40,701 nt of DNA from Jeotgalicoccus psychrophilus DSM 19085 (lineage in GTDB: Bacteria; Bacillota; Bacilli; Staphylococcales; Salinicoccaceae). The notes beneath the pieces were generated by a model. It was given only the letters and a program-made list of their open reading frames with translations, was not told where the DNA came from and searched no databases. Position numbers and translations under genes: made by a program. The first letter of the stretch is position 1, and each line of letters starts with the position of its first letter. Below, in pieces: positions 11,634 through 18,619 of this stretch. The stretch spans positions 1-40,701 of the forward strand of contig NZ_KE384465.1 of the NCBI RefSeq assembly GCF_000425845.1. The letters run 5' to 3'.

Positions 11634-11677
11634 ATAAAACAAAAAAACCATCCGAAAGGATGGTTTTTTTGTTTTAT
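11634..11677 (+). terminator. Strong terminator after veg
   Basis: A perfect 20-bp inverted repeat (arms 11634-11653 and 11658-11677) closes on a GAAA tetraloop with an A-run before and a T-run after the GC core CCATCC/GGATGG. It can act in both directions. Confidence 0.95.
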
Positions 11678-11747
11678 GAGCGGATATTGAGCATGCCAGT
11701 TTAAATATATATATGATTAACATTATATAATAGATGGAGTGTGACTT

Positions 11748-12842
11748 ATGAAAAACAATAATCCTCATATCATGCCTAAAATTGATAAAAGCAAAGGACT
11801 TGAATTTGGTCTGTATACGCTCGGAGATCATTTGCCGAATCCGCATACAGGAAAAAGAATTCCTGCAAGTCAGCGTATTAAAGAAATTATTGAAACTGCG
11901 GAATACGCAGAGCAGGCCGGGATCGATACGTTTCAGGTCGGAGAATCCCATCAGGACTATTTTGCATCCCAGGCTCATATGATTATTTTATCGGCAATTG
12001 CACAGGCAACTAAGAAGATAAAAATCGCCTCCGGCTCAACGATTATCAGTACGTCGGATCCTGTGCGTGTGTTTGAAGATGCGTCTACAATCGATTTAAT
12101 CTCGGGCGGGCGTATGGAAGTTATCGCAGGCCGTGCTTCTCGTGTCGGATTGTATGAACTGCTCGGCTATAACCTGAATGATTATGAAGCTTTGTTCGAA
12201 GAGAAATTTGAACTTTTATTAAATATAAATGAAAATGAGTATGTGAACTGGAGCGGTGAATTCCGCGAGCCGTTAAATAATGCCCACGTTATTCCGCGTC
12301 CTGAAAATAATGAGAACGGTTTGCCGATATGGCGTGCGGTCGGCGGTTCAATGGCTTCTGCTCATAAAGCAGGACTTGCCGGAGTTCCGATGTATCAGGC
12401 ACATTTAGGCGGACCGGCTGATGCCTTTAAGAGCCGTATTGATTTATACCGCCAGACAGCAGCTGAAGCAGGGTATGATAGAGAAGCATTGCCTGTAGCA
12501 ACAGCAGGCTTCTTCTTTACACACGATGACACATTGGAAGCATACAGAAAATACTATCCTCATATTAATGAAGGTATGAAGAAATCAAACGGACAGGGCT
12601 TTCCGAAACAGGGCTTCGCACAGGGGCAGGATTATCGCAGTGTGATTAACGTCGGCGATCCGGAACTCATTATCGAAAAAATACTTTATCAGCATGAACT
12701 ATTTAATCATGACCGTTATATTGCACAGCTCGATTTCGGCGGCGTGACATTAGATGACATTAAAAGTAACATAGACATTATTGGGAATAAAATATTGCCC
12801 GCGATTAAAAAATATACAAAACCACAGGGGGAGCAAGAATGA
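11748..12842 (+). CDS. LLM-class flavin-dependent monooxygenase
   Basis: A bacterial-luciferase-like TIM-barrel protein, 364 aa. Segments typical of the class are EFGLYTLGDH near the N-terminus, TFQVGESHQDY, IKIASGSTIISTSDPVRVFED, and LISGGRMEVIAGRASRVG. Such enzymes use reduced FMN and oxygen on an unknown substrate. The next gene, overlapping by 4 bases, encodes a flavin reductase that could supply FMNH2, so the two look like a two-component monooxygenase. GGAGTG precedes ATG 11748, and TATAAT at 11726-11731 may be its -10. The gene lies outside the conserved veg-ispE neighbourhood and is likely accessory. Confidence 0.85.
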   Translation: MKNNNPHIMPKIDKSKGLEFGLYTLGDHLPNPHTGKRIPASQRIKEIIETAEYAEQAGIDTFQVGESHQDYFASQAHMIILSAIAQATKKIKIASGSTIISTSDPVRVFEDASTIDLISGGRMEVIAGRASRVGLYELLGYNLNDYEALFEEKFELLLNINENEYVNWSGEFREPLNNAHVIPRPENNENGLPIWRAVGGSMASAHKAGLAGVPMYQAHLGGPADAFKSRIDLYRQTAAEAGYDREALPVATAGFFFTHDDTLEAYRKYYPHINEGMKKSNGQGFPKQGFAQGQDYRSVINVGDPELIIEKILYQHELFNHDRYIAQLDFGGVTLDDIKSNIDIIGNKILPAIKKYTKPQGEQE

Positions 12843-13402
12843 AAACAGTCATCATCAGCGGTTCAGTTGTCGGGAGCAAAACGCGTAAAGCGACGACCGC
12901 ACTTAAAGAGAAAATTGAATTATTAAATAAACATGAAATAGAGTATATCGATTTAAAAGAATATGACATGCCTTTTAGCGATGGCAGAAATTATTTGGAT
13001 TACGGAGGGAGTACAACTGAAGCTTTGACTAAAATAATGGAAGCGGATGTTGTATATATCGGTACGCCGATATTCCAGGCGTCAATTCCGGGTCCGTTAA
13101 AAAACTTATTTGATCTGCTGCCGCCGAATGCATTTCTGAATAAAACGGTCAGTATGATTATTACTGCCGGCTCACTCAGGCATTATCTGGTACCGGAACA
13201 GCAGATGAAACCTATTCTGTCCTATATGAAAGCAAATATTGTACCGGGCTATGTATATATTCTGGATCAGGACTTCAATGCAGAAGGTATTGAGAATGAT
13301 GATATCATGCTCAGACTGGATGCACTCGTTGACAATACATTTAATAATGCAGAAGCACATAAGACAGTACTTGAAAAATTTGATGATTCATTCGGATTTT
13401 AA
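12839..13402 (+). CDS. NAD(P)H-dependent FMN reductase
   Basis: A flavodoxin-fold protein, 187 aa. The phosphate loop is VIISGSVVGSKTRKAT and the flavin-ring segment is YIGTPIFQASIPGPLKNLFDLLPP, both family hallmarks. It starts inside the monooxygenase stop codon (ATGA) after a strong AGGGGGA ribosome site, so the two are made together. The likely role is delivery of reduced FMN to the LLM enzyme. Sulphur or xenobiotic metabolism is possible but not shown. Confidence 0.87.
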   Translation: MKTVIISGSVVGSKTRKATTALKEKIELLNKHEIEYIDLKEYDMPFSDGRNYLDYGGSTTEALTKIMEADVVYIGTPIFQASIPGPLKNLFDLLPPNAFLNKTVSMIITAGSLRHYLVPEQQMKPILSYMKANIVPGYVYILDQDFNAEGIENDDIMLRLDALVDNTFNNAEAHKTVLEKFDDSFGF

Positions 13403-13404
13403 CG

Positions 13405-13441
13405 AAAAAAGCGTTCAGGATATAATCCTGAACGCTTTTTT
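13405..13441. terminator. Bidirectional terminator between convergent flavin reductases
   Basis: A perfect 16-bp inverted repeat (arms 13405-13420 and 13426-13441, loop TATAA) has an A-run on one side and a T-run on the other. It serves both the plus-strand reductase and the convergent minus-strand reductase. Confidence 0.93.
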
Positions 13442-13450
13442 AATCTATAA

Positions 13451-14014
13451 TTATCTAATTGTTTTAAGTCCGTTAGACCAGTTAACTGTAGTAGTGATTA
13501 CAGCTTCGATAGTCGGGGTGTGTAATTCAGCAGGTGCGAATTTAGACATTTCTTCGAAATCAGTGAACAAGCTGAAAGCACCAAATGGTCCAACAGTTGC
13601 CATGTTGAAGTTAGAAAGGATCTGACGCAGTGAAAGTGTTGCTGCAACACCTAGAGTTGAACCGTAACCAACGATACCTGCTGCTTTGTTGCCGAATTCA
13701 GGTCCGATGTAGTCAAGAAGGTTTTTAAGTGCTGGTGAAATTGCTTTATTGTATTCTGGAGTAACAAAGATGAAACCATCAAGTGAATCAACTTTAGCAG
13801 ACCAGTTATTAATAACTTCAGAACCGTACTGTTTGTTAGCCATTGCCGGTGGTAAAGCTTCTTTGAATAATGGTGCGTCGTAATCTTTAATGTCGACGAT
13901 TTCGAATTCAGCACCTGTTTCTAATTTTTCAGCAAAGTCTTTAAGCCACTCTGCAACTTGCATGTTAACACGTGATTCACGTGTACTACCTGTAACGATA
14001 CCAATTTTAGTCAT
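13451..14014 (-). CDS. NADPH-dependent FMN reductase / azoreductase-like
   Basis: A flavodoxin-like reductase of 187 aa. It has the FMN phosphate loop GIVTGSTRESRVN and FVTPEYNKAISPALKNLLDYI, typical of the azobenzene and quinone reductase group, and GFGS-like GYGSTLG later on. It belongs to a different subgroup from the reductase at 12839-13402. The start ATG at 14014 (minus strand) is supported by GGAGGAAT eight bases upstream; the frame extends 11 codons further without a ribosome site. A palindrome in its promoter suggests repressor control, perhaps by electrophiles or quinones. Confidence 0.88.
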   Translation of the reverse strand: MTKIGIVTGSTRESRVNMQVAEWLKDFAEKLETGAEFEIVDIKDYDAPLFKEALPPAMANKQYGSEVINNWSAKVDSLDGFIFVTPEYNKAISPALKNLLDYIGPEFGNKAAGIVGYGSTLGVAATLSLRQILSNFNMATVGPFGAFSLFTDFEEMSKFAPAELHTPTIEAVITTTVNWSNGLKTIR

Positions 14015-14036
14015 TATATAATTCCTCCGGTGTGTT

Positions 14037-14063
14037 ATTATAATCAAGTTACATTTTGTAACT
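14037..14063 (-). promoter_or_regulatory. Promoter -10 with palindromic operator of the minus-strand reductase
   Basis: On the minus strand TATAAT (14037-14042) lies about 22 bases before the start codon. A perfect 6-bp inverted repeat AGTTAC-ATTTT-GTAACT occupies 14047-14063, so it covers the -10/-35 spacer, a usual repressor position. The -35 is poor. The repeat recalls operators of HxlR/YodB-type redox repressors that control azoreductases, but no such regulator is encoded in the window. Confidence 0.55.
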
Positions 14064-14126
14064 ATTTATCAATATACAGCATTTCGATATAGAAATAAAG
14101 GCCTTTGCTCAATTTTTTTGGATAAA

Positions 14127-14155
14127 TTGTCATGATTACGTTTACATGGTAAATT
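14127..14155 (+). promoter_or_regulatory. Promoter of the LytTR/ABC regulator gene
   Basis: TTGTCA (14127-14132), a 17-base spacer and TAAATT (14150-14155) with an extended TGG just before the -10. The transcript start falls near 14162, downstream of an in-frame ATG at 14146, which supports translation from 14188. Confidence 0.6.
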
Positions 14156-14187
14156 TAAATAGATTTCATACACTAGGAGCAATAAAT

Positions 14188-15093
14188 ATGGATATAGAAA
14201 TTCAAAAAATAACCGGTCGTCCATCAGAACAAAGACTTAAAATGACCGATAGTGAAAGTCTCGCTGTACAAATACCGTATGAACTCCTCGAATCATTTTC
14301 AGGTTCATTACATAATGCTGGGGTACATGTGTTTTCCGGTGAGCCAATGTATTATAAACGGCTGAATTTAAAAGTTCATATTGAATACTTAAGAAAATGG
14401 TACAACAGTCCTCTAAAAACCGCAGATTTAATACAGCAGTTTAATATTTCCGATGCTTCTACGAGCCTGTCGAAGCTGAACAGGACGGAAATTCAAAAAT
14501 TAGATTACATTCATGCACTGCTCAGCGGCAACAAAGACATTGTTTTTATAGATCCTTTTTTAAATACAGTTAATGATAACATTCATTTGTTTCATAAGAT
14601 GAAAAAACAGCTCATGAATCAAGGGAAATCACTGCTTGTTGCAGCATCCAGACTGGAAGATGCATTTATCGCACAGCCTGATGTTATGAAAATAAATGAA
14701 CAGGGACTTCATATAGTGGAGACGACGGATAACGCCGATGATGATCCGGATGGAAGCGTGAGTAAAATTAAAGTGAAAGCACACGATAAAACAATCTTCG
14801 TTACAATTGAAGATATTGAATATCTGGAGAGCCAGGATGGCAAAGTGTATCTTAATCTCGGCGCGGAGAAGTTCGTGATGGAATCGACGCTGCAAAGTGC
14901 TGAAAGCCAGCTCACGCAGCATGGATTTTACCGCTGTCACCGTTCTTATGTAGTGAATCTTCATAAAGTAAAAGAGATTATTACGTGGTCAAAGAATACT
15001 TACTCAGTAATTATCGACAACCCGGAAAAATCAAAAATCCCGCTGTCACGCGCAAAATTTAATGAAATTCAGGAGAAACTGGTAAAACTATAA
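14188..15093 (+). CDS. LytTR transcriptional regulator fused to a degenerate ABC ATPase domain
   Basis: A 301-aa two-domain protein. Residues 1 to about 175 align by eye with the later part of an ABC ATPase: a reduced signature SKLNRTEIQKLDYIHALL, then a Walker B strand DIVFIDPF (117-124) where the usual catalytic Glu is Pro123. There is no Walker A, so ATP hydrolysis is not expected. Residues 194-300 form a LytTR DNA-binding domain with EDIEYLES and the signature YRCHRSYVVNL (248-258). Start ATG 14188 follows TAGGAG at 14175-14180. This architecture is known (LytTR ABC-type regulators found beside ABC-2 exporters). It is followed after 17 bases by a permease gene, so it most likely senses or controls that transporter. 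Confidence 0.85.
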   Translation: MDIEIQKITGRPSEQRLKMTDSESLAVQIPYELLESFSGSLHNAGVHVFSGEPMYYKRLNLKVHIEYLRKWYNSPLKTADLIQQFNISDASTSLSKLNRTEIQKLDYIHALLSGNKDIVFIDPFLNTVNDNIHLFHKMKKQLMNQGKSLLVAASRLEDAFIAQPDVMKINEQGLHIVETTDNADDDPDGSVSKIKVKAHDKTIFVTIEDIEYLESQDGKVYLNLGAEKFVMESTLQSAESQLTQHGFYRCHRSYVVNLHKVKEIITWSKNTYSVIIDNPEKSKIPLSRAKFNEIQEKLVKL

Positions 15094-15110
15094 AATAAAA
15101 AGGTGACGAT

Positions 15111-15812
15111 ATGAATATATATAAAATACGGGCGACGATTTACAGAGATCTGAGGGAGTTTTTAACGAACTATGCGGTACTGATACTGCTCATTATGCCG
15201 CCTGCCATGGCTGGCTTATACGGCATGACTCCGCGCCTTGAGGGAACAGAGATACCGGATATTATGATTTTTGTTGTACTTGGCACCGCGCTGTCGGCAA
15301 TGGCAACAAATATTCCGCTGATGCTGTATGCAGAAGAAAATGAACACGGGACTTTAAAACTTGTGACCCATACGAAGAGTGATCTGATGAACGGCCTTAT
15401 TGGAAGAAGCATACTGACACTGATCGTCACCGCAGTAGTGACTGTGGTATCCCTCATTATTATAGACGGCTTGTATATCGTCAGCTTTCAAATAATGATT
15501 GGGTATACAGCAGCTGCAGTAATATTTTTAAATCTCGGACTGTGGACAGGATTGCTTGCTAAACTGCAGTCAACATCTACAGTTTACGGCGCGATGATTT
15601 TATTCTTCCTCGGTATGACACCAATTGTTGAAACATTGAATCTGCCGGCGGGGAATATTATTATTGCTATCGCGGGACTGACTCCCGTGTATCAAATGAT
15701 GGCGATACATAATAACGCCGGAATAATGCCCTGCGTTATTTTAACGATTTGGCTTATCGCAACAGTATTCCTAGTCTATATTGCGGTGTTGAAGCGTACT
15801 AAAACACTGTAG
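15111..15812 (+). CDS. ABC-2 type transporter permease (half 1)
   Basis: An integral membrane protein of 233 aa with about six hydrophobic segments, including VLILLIMPPAMAGL, IFVVLGTALSAMATNI, LIVTAVVTVVSLIII and VILTIWLIATVFLVYIAVL. Between segments 2 and 3 is the cytoplasmic AEENEHGTLKL motif typical of ABC-2 permeases. AAAGGTGAC precedes ATG 15111. It resembles the second permease (16833-17543) in spacing and motifs (AEENE, GMTPIVE, TPVYQM), so the two are probably paralogues that form a heterodimer. Substrate unknown; drug, peptide or fluoroquinolone export are family precedents only. Confidence 0.85.
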   Translation: MNIYKIRATIYRDLREFLTNYAVLILLIMPPAMAGLYGMTPRLEGTEIPDIMIFVVLGTALSAMATNIPLMLYAEENEHGTLKLVTHTKSDLMNGLIGRSILTLIVTAVVTVVSLIIIDGLYIVSFQIMIGYTAAAVIFLNLGLWTGLLAKLQSTSTVYGAMILFFLGMTPIVETLNLPAGNIIIAIAGLTPVYQMMAIHNNAGIMPCVILTIWLIATVFLVYIAVLKRTKTL

Positions 15813-15904
15813 TACAGTTCAGTTGTCTGGAGTACACTTTGAAAATAGACAGGTACAGCAGACATTAAATTTATACAGCTCAATATTGCTTTCCTACAAC
15901 TCAC
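15813..15904 (+). repeat. Five helically phased TACA repeats (candidate LytTR site array)
   Basis: Directly after the permease stop codon, five imperfect 10-mers start at 15813 (TACAGTTCAG), 15833 (TACACTTTGA), 15854 (TACAGCAGAC), 15874 (TACAGCTCAA) and 15895 (TACAACTCAC). Spacings are 20, 21, 20 and 21 bases, two turns of B-DNA, and TACA occurs nowhere else in this intergenic region. The first copy contains ACAGTTCAG, which fits the LytTR-family box (AgrA-like ACAGTTNAG). LytTR proteins bind such direct repeats at about 21-bp spacing. It lies upstream of the ATPase gene. Site identity is inferred; the periodicity is seen directly. Confidence 0.7.
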
Positions 15905-15927
15905 CGTGATTATATCGCGGTGTTTTT
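15902..15927 (+). terminator. Terminator between permease 1 and the ATPase gene
   Basis: A 9-bp stem CACCGTGAT / ATCGCGGTG with one G-U pair and a TAT loop is followed by TTTTT. It would end the regulator-permease transcript and make the ATPase-permease pair depend on its own promoter. It overlaps the last TACA repeat. No consensus -35 is visible downstream (15928-15971), which would fit an activator-dependent promoter. Confidence 0.7.
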
Positions 15928-15986
15928 ATTTTGCCTGTAAACTTTAGTTAAGACATCAGCAAACAAAATAAATGGAGGTTATCAAT

Positions 15987-16832
15987 ATGAGTATGATTCA
16001 GGTAGATGGGTTAAAAAAATCATTCGGCAGCGAAGATGCCCTTCGCGGTATTACTTTTAATGTAGAGCGCGGTGAAATATTCGGACTGCTCGGGCCGAGC
16101 GGTTCGGGGAAAACAACGACGATTAAAATAATGACAGGTGAATTCAAACCGTCGGGCGGGGATGTTCATGTGAACAGCTACAGCTATAAACAGTTCAGTA
16201 AAAACGACTACGTCAGCAGCCTGGGGATTTTATCGGATAAAAGTTCTTTATATGACAGACTGACGGTCAAAGATAACCTGGAGCTGTTCAGGAAGCTCTA
16301 CAATGCACCAAAAGGGTCGGTCGAGAAAGTGTTAAGAGATGTAGGTCTCGAAAGTGAAATCGATAAAACAGTGTCGAAATTATCGAAAGGGATGAAGCAG
16401 AGGATACTGTTATGTAAGGCGGTCATTCACAGACCTGCGATTTTATTCCTGGATGAGCCGACTTCGGCACTCGATCCGACGACAACTGAGAAAATTCACG
16501 ACATGCTGGAAGAGCTGCGAAATGACGGTACGACAATCTTACTGACGACACATAATATGGATGAAGCGACGCGTCTCTGCGATAACGTCGCATTCTTATA
16601 TCAGGGTGTAATTCAGGATTCAGGTGCGCCTGTTGACCTACGACATAAATATAAACGCGATGAAGTGCATATTACGTACACTGACGGCACGGTGAAAACA
16701 GTAGAGAGAACTGCGAAGAACAAACAGCTGCTTGATAATGTGCTGTTCAACTCAGAAGTTGCCGATGTCAGAACGGATTTCCCGACACTCGGAGAAGTAT
16801 TTAAAAAAGTAACTGGTAAGGAGCTGGTTTAA
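15987..16832 (+). CDS. ABC transporter ATP-binding protein
   Basis: A complete ABC ATPase of 281 aa. Walker A is GPSGSGKTT (residues 36-44), the signature LSKGMKQR, Walker B FLDEPTSALDP with the catalytic Glu, and the H-switch TTHNMDEA. The C-terminal region matches the DrrA/CcmA-type drug-export group. Start ATG 15987 is chosen because an in-frame ATG at 15972 contains the GGAGG ribosome site. It is followed without a gap by permease 2 (TAAATG). With both permeases it would form one exporter, and it supplies the working ATPase that the LytTR-fused domain lacks. Confidence 0.92.
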   Translation: MSMIQVDGLKKSFGSEDALRGITFNVERGEIFGLLGPSGSGKTTTIKIMTGEFKPSGGDVHVNSYSYKQFSKNDYVSSLGILSDKSSLYDRLTVKDNLELFRKLYNAPKGSVEKVLRDVGLESEIDKTVSKLSKGMKQRILLCKAVIHRPAILFLDEPTSALDPTTTEKIHDMLEELRNDGTTILLTTHNMDEATRLCDNVAFLYQGVIQDSGAPVDLRHKYKRDEVHITYTDGTVKTVERTAKNKQLLDNVLFNSEVADVRTDFPTLGEVFKKVTGKELV

Positions 16833-17543
16833 ATGAACATGACAAGAATGATGGCCATATTTGAAAAAGATCTAAAAGAATTTATGAAAAATATGATGCT
16901 GTTTACATCGGTGCTTATTCCGGTACTGATGGCAGTGTTTTTCTCGAGAGTCGGCGTTGGAGCTGGGGCAGAAGGTGAGATGCCTCCAGAAATACTCGGG
17001 ATTCTGGCAGGTGTTGTCTTCTCGGCAGTAATATTCAGTTCAGTGATGACGATGATTGCTGAAGAAAATGAGAAAGATACGTTAAGAGGACTGCTGCAGT
17101 CACCGGCAACAATTATCGATATTATTCTCGGCAAGAGCATGGTGGTTACTTTAATGACAATTATCTCGCTCGTCGCTTCAATTATGATTATCGGTCCTGA
17201 AAACTACTGGACGCTGGAAAACATAATCAGCCTTGTATTGACGGGTCTATTTTTCCTGAATATGGGAATTGGACTTGGACTTGTTGTAAAATCAGTCGCT
17301 ACAACGTCCGTGTATATTATTCCGATTATGTTCATCTTCGGTTTTACACCTTATATAGAAATGCTTATTACAGATCCTGACAGCATAGCGATTAAAATTG
17401 CAGAATACTTCCCGATTTATCAGCATATGTTTGTCCTTGAAGGAAACGGCGGAGCGATGGAATTTATCATTCTTGCTGCATGGGTTGCAGTCAGCTTCCT
17501 GCTTGTATTGTGGGCATTTAATAAACGTAAAAATGATGAGTAA
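16833..17543 (+). CDS. ABC-2 type transporter permease (half 2)
   Basis: A 236-aa membrane protein with about six hydrophobic segments (for example LFTSVLIPVLMAVFF, VVFSAVIFSSVMTMI, VVTLMTIISLVASIMIIG, FIILAAWVAVSFLLVLWAF). It shares AEENEKDTL, the FGFTPYIEML stretch and FPIYQHM with permease 1 in the same order, which supports common origin. AAGGAG within the end of the ATPase gene precedes the start. It ends with a short basic cytoplasmic tail and is followed by a terminator. Confidence 0.87.
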   Translation: MNMTRMMAIFEKDLKEFMKNMMLFTSVLIPVLMAVFFSRVGVGAGAEGEMPPEILGILAGVVFSAVIFSSVMTMIAEENEKDTLRGLLQSPATIIDIILGKSMVVTLMTIISLVASIMIIGPENYWTLENIISLVLTGLFFLNMGIGLGLVVKSVATTSVYIIPIMFIFGFTPYIEMLITDPDSIAIKIAEYFPIYQHMFVLEGNGGAMEFIILAAWVAVSFLLVLWAFNKRKNDE

Positions 17544-17555
17544 CTAATAATTGCG

Positions 17556-17587
17556 CACCGGAACCCTAAAGGGGGTCCGGTGTTTTT
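17556..17587 (+). terminator. Terminator after the ABC cassette
   Basis: CACCGGA and TCCGGTG form a 7-bp GC-rich stem, extended by ACCC/GGGG inner pairing, followed by TTTTTATTT. It closes the ATPase-permease transcript. Confidence 0.85.
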
Positions 17588-17593
17588 ATTTAA

Positions 17594-17649
17594 TAAACGT
17601 CTTCGTCGTGATGAACGACAACACTTAAAGGCATTTAAACGTCTTCGTC
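17594..17649. repeat. 14-bp direct repeat, 42 bp apart, upstream of ispE
   Basis: TAAACGTCTTCGTC occurs at 17594-17607 and again at 17636-17649. The 42-base offset is a multiple of three and near four helical turns. Plus-strand translation through it gives a basic KRLR repeat; the minus strand gives a 14-codon ATG frame ending DEDVY. Neither has a ribosome site. It may be a gene remnant or a regulatory pair. Confidence 0.5.
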
Positions 17650-17767
17650 AAAGCCGGCAGCGGCATCCAAATATCACAACCTGAAAATATCAGCAATATT
17701 CATCTTTGTTATATGATAAAATAACACATATATATTTCGAAAAAAATCTGGCAAAGGACTATGAATT

Positions 17768-18613
17768 ATGCATTATGAAATCGCACCAGCAAAAATTAAT
17801 TTAACATTGGATACGCTGTATAAACGCGATGATGGTTATCACGAAGTCAGTATGGTTATGACGACTGTCGATTTGAACGATAATTTATCGTTTGAAAAGC
17901 GTAAGGACAGAAGAATCATCATTGAATCAGATCATCAGTTTGTACCGACTGACAGACGCAACTTAGCGTATCAGGCGGCTCAATTAATGATGCGCCGTTA
18001 TAAGATTAAAACCGGTGTTACCATTAATATTGATAAGCATATTCCGATTGCTGCAGGTCTAGCCGGAGGCTCTGCCGATGCCGCCGCGACGTTCAGGGGG
18101 ATGAACGCGCTGTATAATCTCGGCATCAGCCTCGATGAACTGGCAGAGCTGTCCAGCGAACTCGGTTCTGATATTCCATTTTGTGTATACGGTGGAACGG
18201 CGCTTGCGACCGGACGCGGTGAGATTATCGAACGTCTGCCCAGGCCGCCGCACGCCTGGGTAGTACTTGCAAAGCCGTCTATCAGCGTGTCGACAAAAAC
18301 AATTTACGGCGCATTGAAGCCGGGTAAAAACAAACCAGCGTCAGACTTAATGAAACAGGCAATTGTAAATGAAGATTATGAACAAATACTCGGCACATTA
18401 AAAAACGATCTTGAGGAAGTAACAGTTAAAAAATATCCGCAGGTCAGAAAACTGCTCAGCAATATGAAAGAATCTGGTTCTGACGGCGCACTGATGAGCG
18501 GCAGCGGACCGACAGTGTTCGGTATTGTCAGAAAGGAAAGGCAGTCTGTACATTTGTACAACGCAATGAAGGGATGCTGTGCTGAAGTTTATCGGATTAG
18601 ATTGCTTGGATAA
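17768..18613 (+). CDS. ispE: 4-diphosphocytidyl-2-C-methyl-D-erythritol kinase (IspE-like)
   Basis: A GHMP-family kinase of 281 aa. The opening APAKINLTLD, the ATP loop PIAAGLAGGSADAAA and the C-terminal SGSGPTVFG are the three GHMP motifs. In the MEP pathway it phosphorylates CDP-methylerythritol. Staphylococci keep this gene although they make isoprenoids by mevalonate, so its role here may differ; the window has no other isoprenoid gene. ATG 17768 follows AAAGGA. It precedes purR as in Bacillus and Staphylococcus. Confidence 0.92.
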   Translation: MHYEIAPAKINLTLDTLYKRDDGYHEVSMVMTTVDLNDNLSFEKRKDRRIIIESDHQFVPTDRRNLAYQAAQLMMRRYKIKTGVTINIDKHIPIAAGLAGGSADAAATFRGMNALYNLGISLDELAELSSELGSDIPFCVYGGTALATGRGEIIERLPRPPHAWVVLAKPSISVSTKTIYGALKPGKNKPASDLMKQAIVNEDYEQILGTLKNDLEEVTVKKYPQVRKLLSNMKESGSDGALMSGSGPTVFGIVRKERQSVHLYNAMKGCCAEVYRIRLLG

Positions 18614-18619
18614 GTATTA

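Noticed and set aside
14146-14187. Upstream in-frame start for the LytTR regulator
   Set aside because: It lies within the promoter region before the likely transcript start and has no ribosome site, whereas 14188 follows TAGGAG.
17580-17676. Short basic plus-strand frame (KRLR repeats)
   Set aside because: It starts inside the terminator stem at a GTG without a ribosome site and matches no family I know.
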